Source: Bordetella parapertussis | GTDB lineage: Bacteria; Pseudomonadota; Gammaproteobacteria; Burkholderiales; SG8-41 | Reading direction: 5' to 3' | DNA length: 59,964 nt | Assembly: GCA_945885345.1 (NCBI GenBank) | Contig: CAMCYP010000020.1 | Coordinates: forward strand, 1 to 59,964 | Program-made: the position numbers and the translations under genes | The notes under the pieces: generated by a model | Database searches by the model: none | What the model was told of the DNA's origin: nothing | What the model saw: the letters and a program-made list of their open reading frames with translations, nothing else | Shown here: positions 45,382 through 52,663 of the stretch, piece by piece | Layout: every line of letters starts with the position of its first letter | Position numbering within the stretch: position 1 is the stretch's first letter

Positions 45382-45669
45382 ATGAAATATTCGACCGCAT
45401 TTGCAGCGGCACTGATGGCACTGGCATTGAGTGCCTGTGAGAAACCCACGACGGTAGTGACCCCGGCAGTGATCGCAGTCCCGGGTCCGGCCGGCCCGAC
45501 GGGTGCGACCGGTGCCACAGGTGCCACGGGCGCTCAGGCCGAAAAGGGTGCAACCGGCGATACCGGCGCAACCGGCTCGACGGGGAGCACCGGTGCTTCG
45601 GGAGAGCCTGGAAAAGGCGGCACCACGGTGGTCATCGTTCCGGCCGAACCCGCCGCTCCCGCGCGCTGA
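45382..45669 (+). CDS. Short collagen-like lipoprotein
   Basis: 95 residues. Signal and lipobox (LALSACEK) are followed by a short linker, about 16 Gly-X-Y triplets ([37 protein letters not shown]) with one break (GAQAEKG), and a C-terminal TTVVIVPAEP tail. It resembles a reduced version of the 40645 protein and has its own palindrome. ATG 45382 follows AAAGGAA. Confidence 0.82.
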   Translation: MKYSTAFAAALMALALSACEKPTTVVTPAVIAVPGPAGPTGATGATGATGAQAEKGATGDTGATGSTGSTGASGEPGKGGTTVVIVPAEPAAPAR

Positions 45670-45684
45670 GTTAACTGAAGCGGG

Positions 45685-45732
45685 AATGGCCGCTGCAGCC
45701 GGTTTTGTTATCCGGCGCAGCGGCCATTTATT
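45685..45732 (+). terminator. Hairpin after the second collagen-like gene
   Basis: AATGGCCGCTGC (45685-45696) pairs perfectly with GCAGCGGCCATT (45717-45728) and contains an inner GCCGG/CCGGC stem. A weak T-tract follows. It lies between convergent genes. Confidence 0.7.
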
Positions 45733-45745
45733 TGCCACCGACGGC

Positions 45746-45964
45746 TTATTTCCGGCCAACGGCAACAAGCAGGAATACGCCAATCACAATCGCGCCGGCG
45801 CTGACGATCAGCGGCACGTTGACTGTTTCCTTTTCCTGGACCTTGAGTTCGAGCGGGCCCAGCTTCACGGCGCTGGTTTCTTTGGTGTAACTGAAGCCAC
45901 CGTAGGCGAGGCCCAGGCTGCCAGCTACGATCAGAACGATGGCAATGATTTTTGTCGGATTCAT
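45746..45964 (-). CDS. Small two-helix membrane protein, unrecognised family
   Basis: 72 residues with a helix at about 5-23 (IIAIVLIVAGSLGLAYGGF), a polar middle (SYTKETSAVKLGPLELKVQEKETVN) and a helix at about 51-68. The KLGPLELKVQEKE stretch looks conserved in similar small proteins of stress clusters, but I cannot name the family. CCGGAGA precedes the ATG. It converges with the collagen-like gene. Confidence 0.75.
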   Translation of the reverse strand: MNPTKIIAIVLIVAGSLGLAYGGFSYTKETSAVKLGPLELKVQEKETVNVPLIVSAGAIVIGVFLLVAVGRK

Positions 45965-46309
45965 GGTCGGTATCTCCGGATAGTGTGAAAAAGCTCGGGC
46001 ACGTTCATTTTTTCGTCCAAACGCTGCGCGCCGCTTCCGCGCAAAAAGCTGAAACGCTTTCCAGCACGGTCAGTCCGGGTTCGCCTGCACCGATGCCGCG
46101 CGCAGTCCAGGATCCCGACAACGCAATGTCTTGCGAAGTCGGATCAGCGCTTGCACTGGATGTCATCGACAAGGAAGCCATATATGGCAGCAGGCTAAAT
46201 CAAACAGCTTCAGCAGTATGTGTGGAGGCGTACAGAGCGACCAGACTGACGGGGCGAAAGTCGGTGTGAGATGGATTCCTTTCGATCGCGGCCCGGGACC
46301 GGATTGGTA
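45965..46309. other. Gene-free stretch
   Basis: No convincing ORF is present. An open frame (45952-46269, plus) gives a composition-like product without a binding site. It holds GC-rich words such as tgcgcgccgcttccgcgca near 46025, but no clear promoter for the minus gene. Confidence 0.5.
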
Positions 46310-46325
46310 TGTGCGGTGTCGTACA
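46310..46325. promoter_or_regulatory. CRP/FNR-like palindrome upstream of the glycine-zipper lipoprotein
   Basis: TGTGCG-GTGT-CGTACA fits the consensus in every arm position. GATAGT at 46347-46352 starts exactly 29.5 bases from the centre. It ends 94 bases before ATG 46420. Confidence 0.55.
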
Positions 46326-46419
46326 GATCATTCCGGCAAACGGGCCGATAGTGATTCCATAGTCGTTGATCCGGGTGCACTGTGCGCCCGATACGATTTC
46401 ATTTAACCGGATGATTGCC

Positions 46420-46917
46420 ATGAAAACGATGAATAAAACTGGAGCAGTGCTTGGAATCGCTGTTCTTCTTGCGCTGACTGGCTGCGGAACAATGGGTGAT
46501 TCATCCGGCACATCCAGCTCGGGAAGTGCCGCGCCCGGCGCTTCAAGCAGTGCGTATTCGGGTTATGGCGTTGTGCAGGCCATTGAGCTCGTGCAGCAAA
46601 ACAGCACGGCCAGCAGCGGCATTGGCGGCAGCGGCATCGGTATCGGCGCCATTGCCGGTGCGGTCGTCGGCGGTGTGCTGGGCAATCAGGTTGGCGGTGG
46701 AACCGGCCAGACCGTGGCGACGGTTGCCGGCGCTGCAGGCGGCGCTTACGTGGGCAATGAAATTGAAAAACGCCAGCAACAAAAAACCGTGGACGCATAC
46801 AAGGTGACCGTCCGTATGGACAGCGGCTCGTATCAGACAGTGACCCAAAACAACAATGCCGGACTCCGGGTGGGTGACCGGGTGCGCGTCGACAACGGCA
46901 CGGTCCAGCGTTACTGA
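46420..46917 (+). CDS. Glycine-zipper (SlyB/Pcp-type) outer-membrane lipoprotein
   Basis: 165 residues. Lipobox LALTGCGT follows the signal, then a Ser/Gly linker and a glycine-zipper 2TM domain (IGIGAIAGAVVGGVLGNQVGGG, TVATVAGAAGGAYVGNEIE). The C-terminal domain has YKVTVRMDSGSYQTVTQ and GLRVGDRVRVDNGTVQRY, the SlyB fold. SlyB-like proteins guard outer-membrane integrity under envelope stress. ATG 46420 is preferred over 46411 for spacing. Confidence 0.87.
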   Translation: MKTMNKTGAVLGIAVLLALTGCGTMGDSSGTSSSGSAAPGASSSAYSGYGVVQAIELVQQNSTASSGIGGSGIGIGAIAGAVVGGVLGNQVGGGTGQTVATVAGAAGGAYVGNEIEKRQQQKTVDAYKVTVRMDSGSYQTVTQNNNAGLRVGDRVRVDNGTVQRY

Positions 46918-47001
46918 CTTGCAGGCAGGCGTGCCGTGAACGATAGCCGTGCACCGGCGCCGGCCACTTTTGAAACTCCACTCATAACCCGGGAAATGAC
47001 C

Positions 47002-47205
47002 ATGACCAGCATGCTTAAAGTGATCGAAGTAATTGCGGAATCTGACAAGAGTTGGGAGGCTGCGGCGGCAAATGCGGTGGCGCATGCCGGGAAAACCGTG
47101 AAGGGGATAAAGTCGATCTATATCAAGGATATGCAGGCCAAGGTCGATAAAAACAAAATCGTGAAATATCGCATCAACGCCAATATCAGTTTCCTGCTCG
47201 AGTAA
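47002..47205 (+). CDS. Dodecin family flavin-binding protein
   Basis: 67-residue protein matching dodecin: LKVIEVIAESDKSWEAAAANAV, the Trp-containing flavin site, then GIKSIYIKDMQAKVDKNKIVKYRINANISFLLE. Dodecins form hollow dodecamers that store riboflavin or FMN. ATG 47002 has GGGAAA at good spacing. ATGs at 46996 and 46936 are also in frame. It likely shares the transcript of the lipoprotein gene 84 bases upstream. Confidence 0.9.
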   Translation: MTSMLKVIEVIAESDKSWEAAAANAVAHAGKTVKGIKSIYIKDMQAKVDKNKIVKYRINANISFLLE

Positions 47206-47434
47206 ACCGATGTTGCGGTAACCATTATCGTTGCGCCAGGAGATGTGGCACCCGCGCTGCCCGCCGAAACCAGCCGTGTGCAACAGATACAGTCGCTGTT
47301 GCCTACGGTGCGGTTGCTGCACGAGACAGCACGACGCGGCTGAGCGCTGTGCGCCTTCCGTAATCCACCGTACAGACCATCACTGCGTGGTTGCGTAACT
47401 TCTGTGATGCATATCACCCACGGAGGTAACGATC
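47206..47434. other. Region without a clear gene; in-frame open stretch after dodecin
   Basis: Immediately after the dodecin TAA the same frame stays open for 45 codons to TGA at 47341-47343 (TDVAVTIIVAPGDVAPALPA, then RVQQIQSLLPTVRLLHETARRG), which looks protein-like but lacks a start codon. TGTGCG at 47348 with CGTAAT one base too far apart is a poor palindrome. Confidence 0.4.
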
Positions 47435-47512
47435 ATGGGCAAATATCTGCTGGGCTGGCTTTTGGGCGTACCGGTCATCGTGCTGGTCATTATTTACTTG
47501 CTGTTCAACTAG
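47435..47512 (+). CDS. 25-residue single-helix membrane peptide
   Basis: ATG 47435 is preceded by a near-ideal ribosome binding site (GGAGGTAACGATC). The product, MGKYLLGWLLGVPVIVLVII then YLLFN, is one membrane-spanning segment. The excellent site and tidy gap (16 bases) before the next gene support translation. Such small helices often modulate stress-related membrane complexes. No function can be assigned. Confidence 0.65.
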   Translation: MGKYLLGWLLGVPVIVLVIIYLLFN

Positions 47513-47528
47513 GTTTCAGGAGAAACAC

Positions 47529-47882
47529 ATGGAAAACGTCATCCGCGGTAATCATTCCGCAAGCACTGCCGAAGGTGTTCTGACCAAGGCGTCGGCAGGT
47601 GCACACGCCGCCGTTGATTCGATGGCGGGTGCGGCAGACGATGTGGCGCGCAAAGCCAAGCCGGCGATCAACCACGTGGCCACCATGGCACATCAGGCAG
47701 TCGACAGGGTGGCCGGAGCTGCCGTGCCGACGGCCGAATGGCTGGCCGCACGAGGTGAAAAGATCAACGCCACACAGAAAAAACTGGTGACCGATACCCG
47801 CAGCTACGTTTCAGCCAATCCGCTGAAATCAGTGGGCATTGCCGCCCTTGCAGGCTTTCTGATCAGCCGCTTTATCCGCTGA
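47529..47882 (+). CDS. DUF883/ElaB-YqjD-type membrane-anchored protein
   Basis: 117 residues. A long amphipathic helical region (about 1-90, GAADDVARKAKPAINHVATMAHQAVDRVAGAA) ends in the family tail SANPLKSVGIAALAGFLISRFIR, a glycine-containing C-terminal anchor. ElaB/YqjD proteins tether ribosomes to the membrane in stationary phase. AGGAGA precedes the ATG. It probably shares a transcript with the 25-residue peptide. Confidence 0.85.
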   Translation: MENVIRGNHSASTAEGVLTKASAGAHAAVDSMAGAADDVARKAKPAINHVATMAHQAVDRVAGAAVPTAEWLAARGEKINATQKKLVTDTRSYVSANPLKSVGIAALAGFLISRFIR

Positions 47883-47981
47883 TCAGCCGCGGCTGGCCGG
47901 CCCGCCATGCCGGCCCATTGTTTTTTCATGCTATGTTCTGCGGCGCGCATGGCGCGATTTTCCGCAGAGGACATGGCAGCA

Positions 47982-48437
47982 ATGGCCCAATTTGAACCCG
48001 TAGGTTATGTGCGCAGCGACCGCACCGAGATGTCCGCCGGTCACTGGGCGAATGTCGAGTCGCGCATCGAGCTTGACCCGCTGTACGCAAAAGGTCTCGC
48101 CGGCCTCGACGAGTTTTCGCATGTGATGGTGATATTCCATCTCAATCAGATTCCTGCCTTCAATCCGGAGAAGCAGCTCGCGCGCAATCCGCGCGGCATG
48201 GAGAATCTGGCGCCGGTGGGCGTGTTCGCGCAGCGCACGAAATTCCGCCCCAATCCGATCGGCGTGACGGCCGTGGCGCTGGTCGCCGTTGACGACAAGG
48301 GCATCACGGTGCGTGGCCTGGATGCGCTGGACGGCACGCCGGTGCTCGACATCAAACCCTATATTCCGGCATTCGAACGCAAGGACGATGTGCGCCTGCC
48401 GGCGTGGGTGGACAAAATGATGGACGGTTATTTCTGA
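47982..48437 (+). CDS. trmO: tRNA (N6-threonylcarbamoyladenosine37-N6)-methyltransferase TrmO
   Basis: 151-residue SAM enzyme with the unusual single-sheet beta-barrel fold. It has FEPVGYVRSDRTEM, ELDPLYAKGLAGLDEFSHVMVIFHLN, the signature TKFRPNPIGVTAVALV and DALDGTPVLDIKPYIP. It methylates t6A37 of tRNA. The frame is open to 47907. ATGs at 47949, 47973 and 47982 are possible. 47982 gives the usual N-terminus and has AGAGG 11 bases upstream. Confidence 0.9.
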   Translation: MAQFEPVGYVRSDRTEMSAGHWANVESRIELDPLYAKGLAGLDEFSHVMVIFHLNQIPAFNPEKQLARNPRGMENLAPVGVFAQRTKFRPNPIGVTAVALVAVDDKGITVRGLDALDGTPVLDIKPYIPAFERKDDVRLPAWVDKMMDGYF

Positions 48438-48502
48438 AACGGCAGTGACCACAGGCTGTTATTGTCCCTGGAGCCTGGTGATAGTCGTGTCTTATATCGT
48501 AT

Positions 48503-48526
48503 CTAATTGATTTTATTATAATTTTT
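48503..48526 (+). repeat. AT-rich intergenic repeat, copy E
   Basis: CTAATTGATTTTATTATAATTTTT resembles copy B (TAACTAATTGTTTTTATTGTATT). It sits in a 236-base gap between trmO and the small membrane gene, and may supply that gene with a promoter (TATAAT at 48517-48522). Confidence 0.4.
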
Positions 48527-48673
48527 ACGGCCCCGCCGTAAGTTTCCAGCAAGCTGAAGTAAGCCTGCAGCAAGCCGGTGCCGCCAGCATAGACCTGTGC
48601 TGCGGTCGATCCGATGCAATCCAACGCTTCTGCCTCGAACGCGGTTCCTATTAATCATGATCAGGAGCCCGCG

Positions 48674-48877
48674 ATGAAAAAAATTGTTTCCGGAATGCTG
48701 TTATTGCTGATGACCTTGCCGGCGCTGGCCGAGGAAGCCATGCATGCTGCGCCGAAAGTCGATACCGATCCGACCGCGCTGATCATTTGCGCCGTGTTGC
48801 TGGTGGGCATGTTCGGTGGTTTTTTTGCCTACATTGCCTGGAAGGATCGTCGGGACCAGGGCAAGCCCCAGGACTGA
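48674..48877 (+). CDS. Small membrane protein with signal peptide
   Basis: 67 residues: a cleavable signal (ends LPALAEE), a short periplasmic stretch (MHAAPKVDTDPT) and a C-terminal helix (ALIICAVLLVGMFGGFFAYIAW) with a charged cytoplasmic end (KDRRDQGKPQD). No family is recognised. CAGGAG precedes ATG 48674, and a strong bidirectional terminator follows. Confidence 0.75.
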   Translation: MKKIVSGMLLLLMTLPALAEEAMHAAPKVDTDPTALIICAVLLVGMFGGFFAYIAWKDRRDQGKPQD

Positions 48878-48905
48878 TAGCGCCGTATCAAAGGCAGAAG
48901 GCAGT

Positions 48906-48935
48906 AAAAAAGGCGCTCCGCGGAGCGCCTTTTTT
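48906..48935. terminator. Bidirectional terminator
   Basis: A fully self-complementary 30-base element: six A, a GC stem aggcgctccg/cggagcgcct, six T. It can end transcripts from both the small membrane gene (plus) and the anti-sigma kinase gene (minus). Confidence 0.92.
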
Positions 48936-48951
48936 GTTTCCTGCGCGCCGT

Positions 48952-49374
48952 TCAGCGCGGACGGAAGACCAGGGTAATCCGGTTGCCGGTCGGCAGCGCG
49001 GTGTAACGGGCCTGTTCAGTCAGCCGCAGGATCAGTGGCACGCCGAGTCCGCCGATGCCGCGCATGTCGATATTCGGATTGGTGTGCGCGGTCGAGACTT
49101 CGGCAAACGGATCGTATTGCGGCGCACGGTCTTCGTAGGTCAGCGCGATCGACCGGTCCGCGGCCGGAATGATCCCCAGGTAGACGTGGTTGTCGGTGCC
49201 GGCCGGCGTGCCGTACTTTACTGAATTGGTAAACAGCTCTTCCAGGATCAGGGTGCAGCGGTGGATGTCGCCCGATTCCCAGTCCAGTGCTGCAACACTG
49301 TTTTCCAGTTGTTCCCGGATGGCCTCGAAGGCCTCGAGCCGGGCGGGAAATCGGTGGAGCGGTGAATTGGACAT
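48952..49374 (-). CDS. RsbW/SpoIIAB-like serine-protein kinase (HATPase anti-sigma factor)
   Basis: 140-residue GHKL ATPase. The N box is EELFTNSVKYG, the G1 region is YEDRAPQYDP (DxxP in place of DxG) and the G2 loop is GIGGLGVPLI. Such proteins phosphorylate STAS antagonists and hold a partner (sigma factor or enzyme) inactive. The matching STAS and SpoIIE-type phosphatase are at 53638 and 50597. It is divergent from the FecR gene. Confidence 0.88.
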   Translation of the reverse strand: MSNSPLHRFPARLEAFEAIREQLENSVAALDWESGDIHRCTLILEELFTNSVKYGTPAGTDNHVYLGIIPAADRSIALTYEDRAPQYDPFAEVSTAHTNPNIDMRGIGGLGVPLILRLTEQARYTALPTGNRITLVFRPR

Positions 49375-49496
49375 GGCGTGGGGGTGGAGCCCGCGACGTA
49401 ACCGGGCATGAACAGGATCACCGGATTATAATCATCCCGTCATTGCGATTGGGTGTCGTCGGGATTTGTCCGGAATTTTATCCAGGGGAGCCAGCC

Positions 49497-49943
49497 ATGC
49501 TGAAGCCGGTGTTGACGGGTGTTTTTGCGACGTTTGTCCTGCTGATGGCTTTGCCCGCGATGGCTGCCGAAGATGCCGGCCAGATCAAGGTGCTCAACGG
49601 TTCCGTTGCCCTCGAACGCGACGGGAAAACCGTGCCGGCCGCAATCGGCACCCGTGTCATGCAGGCGGATACGCTGAAAACCGGAGCCGGTTCATCGGTC
49701 GGCGTCACGCTGCTCGACAACACCCTGCTGTCGGCGGGGCCCAACAGCGTACTGGTCATCGAACGTTTCGCTTTTAATTCAACTACCCACCAGGGCCAGC
49801 TGGATGCGGGCTTGAAGCGTGGCACGCTGTCGATGGTGTCCGGCAAGCTGGCCAAGCAGTCTCCCGATGCCGTGCGCGTGATTACGCCGACCACCGTGCT
49901 CGGCGCACGTGGCACCGAGTTTCACGTCCAGGTTACTGAATAA
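49497..49943 (+). CDS. FecR-domain periplasmic protein
   Basis: 148 residues. A signal peptide (ends LPAMAAED) is followed by one FecR domain: GQIKVLNGSVALERDGKTVPAAIG, the SSVGVTLLDNTLLSAGPNSVLVIERF strands and TPTTVLGARGTEFHV at the end. Unlike classical FecR it has no cytoplasmic anti-sigma part, so it is likely a secreted sensor or scaffold. AGGGGAG precedes ATG 49497. It is 15 bases from the OmpA lipoprotein gene. Confidence 0.87.
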   Translation: MLKPVLTGVFATFVLLMALPAMAAEDAGQIKVLNGSVALERDGKTVPAAIGTRVMQADTLKTGAGSSVGVTLLDNTLLSAGPNSVLVIERFAFNSTTHQGQLDAGLKRGTLSMVSGKLAKQSPDAVRVITPTTVLGARGTEFHVQVTE

Positions 49944-49958
49944 CACCGGAGTTGCCGC

Positions 49959-50588
49959 ATGTGCCCCGACGCCCGCAGTTTTGTCGCAGCTTATGCCGTA
50001 GTCATCGTGGTTGCGGTGTTCGCGGGTTGCGCAACGCCGCCGCCTGCACCGCAATCCAAAACACTGGTCGTGCTGGTGCCGGGTGCGGATGGCAAGGTCG
50101 GTGCCGTCAGCGTCAAATCCGCGCAGGGGGAAACCATCATCGACAGCGCCTACGCATCGGCCACCACCACGGGCAATGCTGCGCCGATCGTCGGCAGTTC
50201 CAGTGCAGCCCAGGTGCAGCAGATTTTCGGGGACAGCGCCAAGGCGCTGCCCCTGCTGCCGGTGTCTTACACGCTGAATTTCCTCGAAGGCCGCGATGAA
50301 TACACGCCGGAATCGCGGCAGACCATCGAAACCGTGCTGCGTGAACTGGCGCGGCGGCCCGCCGCCGAAATCGCCGTGATCGGCCATACCGATCGCGTCG
50401 GCGCAGTCGAATACAACGATAAACTGTCACTGCAGCGCGCGGAGCGGGTGCGCACCGACTTTCTCAAGCGCGGTGTGGCGGAGCGCTCAGTCAGCGTCGC
50501 AGGACGCGGTGAACGCGAACCGCTGGTGGCCACGGCTGACGAAGTGGCAGAAGCACGCAACAGACGCGTCGAAATCAATATCCGCTAG
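49959..50588 (+). CDS. OmpA-family lipoprotein
   Basis: 209 residues. Lipobox AVFAGCAT, a roughly 90-residue unassigned N-terminal part, then an OmpA peptidoglycan-binding domain (about 100-209) with YTLNFLEGRDEYTPESRQTIETVL, VIGHTDRVGAVEYNDKLSLQRAERV and the closing EARNRRVEINI. It is paired with FecR in a two-gene unit, convergent with the CHASE2-phosphatase gene. Confidence 0.9.
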   Translation: MCPDARSFVAAYAVVIVVAVFAGCATPPPAPQSKTLVVLVPGADGKVGAVSVKSAQGETIIDSAYASATTTGNAAPIVGSSSAAQVQQIFGDSAKALPLLPVSYTLNFLEGRDEYTPESRQTIETVLRELARRPAAEIAVIGHTDRVGAVEYNDKLSLQRAERVRTDFLKRGVAERSVSVAGRGEREPLVATADEVAEARNRRVEINIR

Positions 50589-50596
50589 TTTTCTTT

Positions 50597-52663
50597 TCAG
50601 GCCGATTTTTTCGGTCCGTGCCAGCGCAGCGCCAGCATCGTGATGTCGTCGGCCAGCATTTCAACGGCACCGAATGCATGCAAATCCGCGCGGACCGCGG
50701 CAATGATGTCGGCGCAGGACGTAGCCGCGGGCAATCTCTTCAGTACCGCGCACAGCCGATCCCGTCCATACAGCCGGCGCTCTGCGTCCATCGCTTCGGT
50801 GACCCCGTCGGTATAGAGCAATACCGCATCGCCCGCGGCCAGCTGGTGTACGGCGCCGGGGTAATCGTGGTGATCAAGCATGCAGAGTGGCGGCCCGCCG
50901 GTTTTGTCCAGTCGCGTAAGACCACCTTTGCCGATCAGGATTGGCGCGTCATGGCCGGCGTTGGCATAGCGCAGTTCGCCGGTTTCCAGGTCGAGGCTGC
51001 ATAGCACCGCTGTGACGAACATTGCCTCGTGGTTGTCGCGCGCGATCTCGGCATTCGATTCCGTGAGCACCCGGTCGACCGCACTGCCGTTGCGCAAGGC
51101 CGCACTTTTGCACAGGGCCTTGCTGATGGCCATGAACAGGCTGGCCGGCAGGCCTTTGCCGGACACGTCACCGACGAGGAAAGTCACGCGGTCGGGAGAC
51201 GGCTTGAAAAAATCATAAAGGTCGCCGCCAACTTCGCGTGCCGGCGCCATCCAGGCTGCAACATCGCAACGCGACTCGATCGCGGTCAGTGTCGCGGCAT
51301 CCGGCAGCAGCCCGGTCTGCACGCGGTGCGCGGCTTCGAGTTCGCCGGCGATGCGCGCCGCGGTTTCTCGTTCGACCTGCAGCGTTTCGCGCAGCCGGCG
51401 GCGCTGGCGTTCTGTTTCGATCAGCTTGCCCGCCATCGTGGTCATGAACACCAGCAGCAGTGCAGCGGCAGGGGACGCCACATCCAGCAGCAGCCCGCTG
51501 ATGCGGAATGCGCCGGCGCCTATGCCGGCCAGCGCTGCAATCAGCACGACGGCGCCGCTCAGTGCCAGCCACGGCCGCACCAGCGGCGTCAGCAATACAA
51601 ACAGCGCGCCGCACAGCGCGAGTACCAGCAGCTCCGCGCTACGCGCCCAGCGCGGCCGCGTCAGGTGGTCGCCGTCAAAAATGTTTTCGATCAGCTGGGC
51701 ATGGATTTCGGTGCCGGGCACGCTGGAGTTCACCGGCGTCGCCGGGTAGTCGACCAATGCCAGCCCGGTAAGCCCGACCAGCACCAGCTTGCTGGCGATG
51801 CGCGCCGGATCAACGCGGCCTTCGATCACGTCGACCGCAGAAACAAAACGATCCGGGTCGTGGCGGCTGTAACGGATCCACGCCCGGCCGTCGGTATCTA
51901 CCGGCACGGCCACATCGCCGGTGCCTATCGACAGCAGGCCTTTGGCGTTTGCGCGCAGCCGCATCGCCGGTTCGCCGGCGGCGATGCGGATCATTTCCAG
52001 CGCCAGTGTCGGCGCGATGGCGTCCTGTATCGCCACCGCCAGCGGAATATTGCGGGTGATGCCGTCGGGCGCATCGGCGCTGATGATGCCGTGTCCAGCC
52101 GCGGCGCGGTCGAGCACTGGCGTGCTGCGGATCACGGAACGGAATTGCGGCAGCAGCGGCAGCAATAACAGCGGGTCGCTGCCTTCGATACGCACCGGCG
52201 GGAAACTGCCGCCGGCATTCGCACCTTCGGCAATGGTGCCGGCAATTGCGAGCACGGCATGAGTATCGCGCAGAGCGCCGGCAAACAGCAGGTCGTTACC
52301 GGTGCCTTCCGGTGCCGCGGCCGGACCACCATGGCGGTCCGGTTCCGGAAACAGTATGTCGATGCCGATGGCCGCCGGTTTCAATGCGCCGATCGCGGTG
52401 ACCAGTCGTGCGAGTTCGCTGCGCGGCCACGGCCATTGGCCATATCTGGCGAGGCTGGCCTCATCGATGGCGACAATCACTGCCGGCGCGCTTTGCCGCT
52501 CGCGCGGCCAGATCTTCTGGTAGGCGTCGAACAGCGCGAGTTGCAGGCTGCGGTGCGCGGGCGTGTACGTAGCCTGCAGGCCCAGCAGCAGGCCAAGCAT
52601 GCCCAGGCCGGCAATCCAGATCGGCCAGCGGCGGGCATTCAGGGACGCGGTGGCAGCCTGCAT
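50597..52663 (-). CDS. CHASE2 sensor with SpoIIE-type PP2C phosphatase domain
   Basis: 688 residues. Membrane helix (about 13-31), periplasmic CHASE2 domain (about 40-320: IVAIDEASLARYGQWPWPRS, AIGIDILFPEPD), three helices (about 350-415), a short coiled coil (ETERQRRRLRETLQVERETAA), then PP2C. The metal-binding acidic motifs EVGGDLYDFF, VGDVSGKGLPASLFM, LYTDGVTEAMD and ADDITMLAL are intact, so it should be an active phosphatase. Predicted role: sense an envelope signal and dephosphorylate the STAS protein encoded upstream in the same unit. The start overlaps the preceding stop. Confidence 0.92.
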   Translation of the reverse strand: MQAATASLNARRWPIWIAGLGMLGLLLGLQATYTPAHRSLQLALFDAYQKIWPRERQSAPAVIVAIDEASLARYGQWPWPRSELARLVTAIGALKPAAIGIDILFPEPDRHGGPAAAPEGTGNDLLFAGALRDTHAVLAIAGTIAEGANAGGSFPPVRIEGSDPLLLLPLLPQFRSVIRSTPVLDRAAAGHGIISADAPDGITRNIPLAVAIQDAIAPTLALEMIRIAAGEPAMRLRANAKGLLSIGTGDVAVPVDTDGRAWIRYSRHDPDRFVSAVDVIEGRVDPARIASKLVLVGLTGLALVDYPATPVNSSVPGTEIHAQLIENIFDGDHLTRPRWARSAELLVLALCGALFVLLTPLVRPWLALSGAVVLIAALAGIGAGAFRISGLLLDVASPAAALLLVFMTTMAGKLIETERQRRRLRETLQVERETAARIAGELEAAHRVQTGLLPDAATLTAIESRCDVAAWMAPAREVGGDLYDFFKPSPDRVTFLVGDVSGKGLPASLFMAISKALCKSAALRNGSAVDRVLTESNAEIARDNHEAMFVTAVLCSLDLETGELRYANAGHDAPILIGKGGLTRLDKTGGPPLCMLDHHDYPGAVHQLAAGDAVLLYTDGVTEAMDAERRLYGRDRLCAVLKRLPAATSCADIIAAVRADLHAFGAVEMLADDITMLALRWHGPKKSA

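Noticed and set aside
47348..47364. Further CRP-like palindrome before the 25-residue peptide
   Set aside because: TGTGCG and CGTAAT are separated by five rather than four bases and the right arm has two mismatches.
38865..48900. Integrative element using tRNA-Lys as attachment site
   Set aside because: No integrase and no direct repeat of the tRNA 3' end was found downstream in the window.
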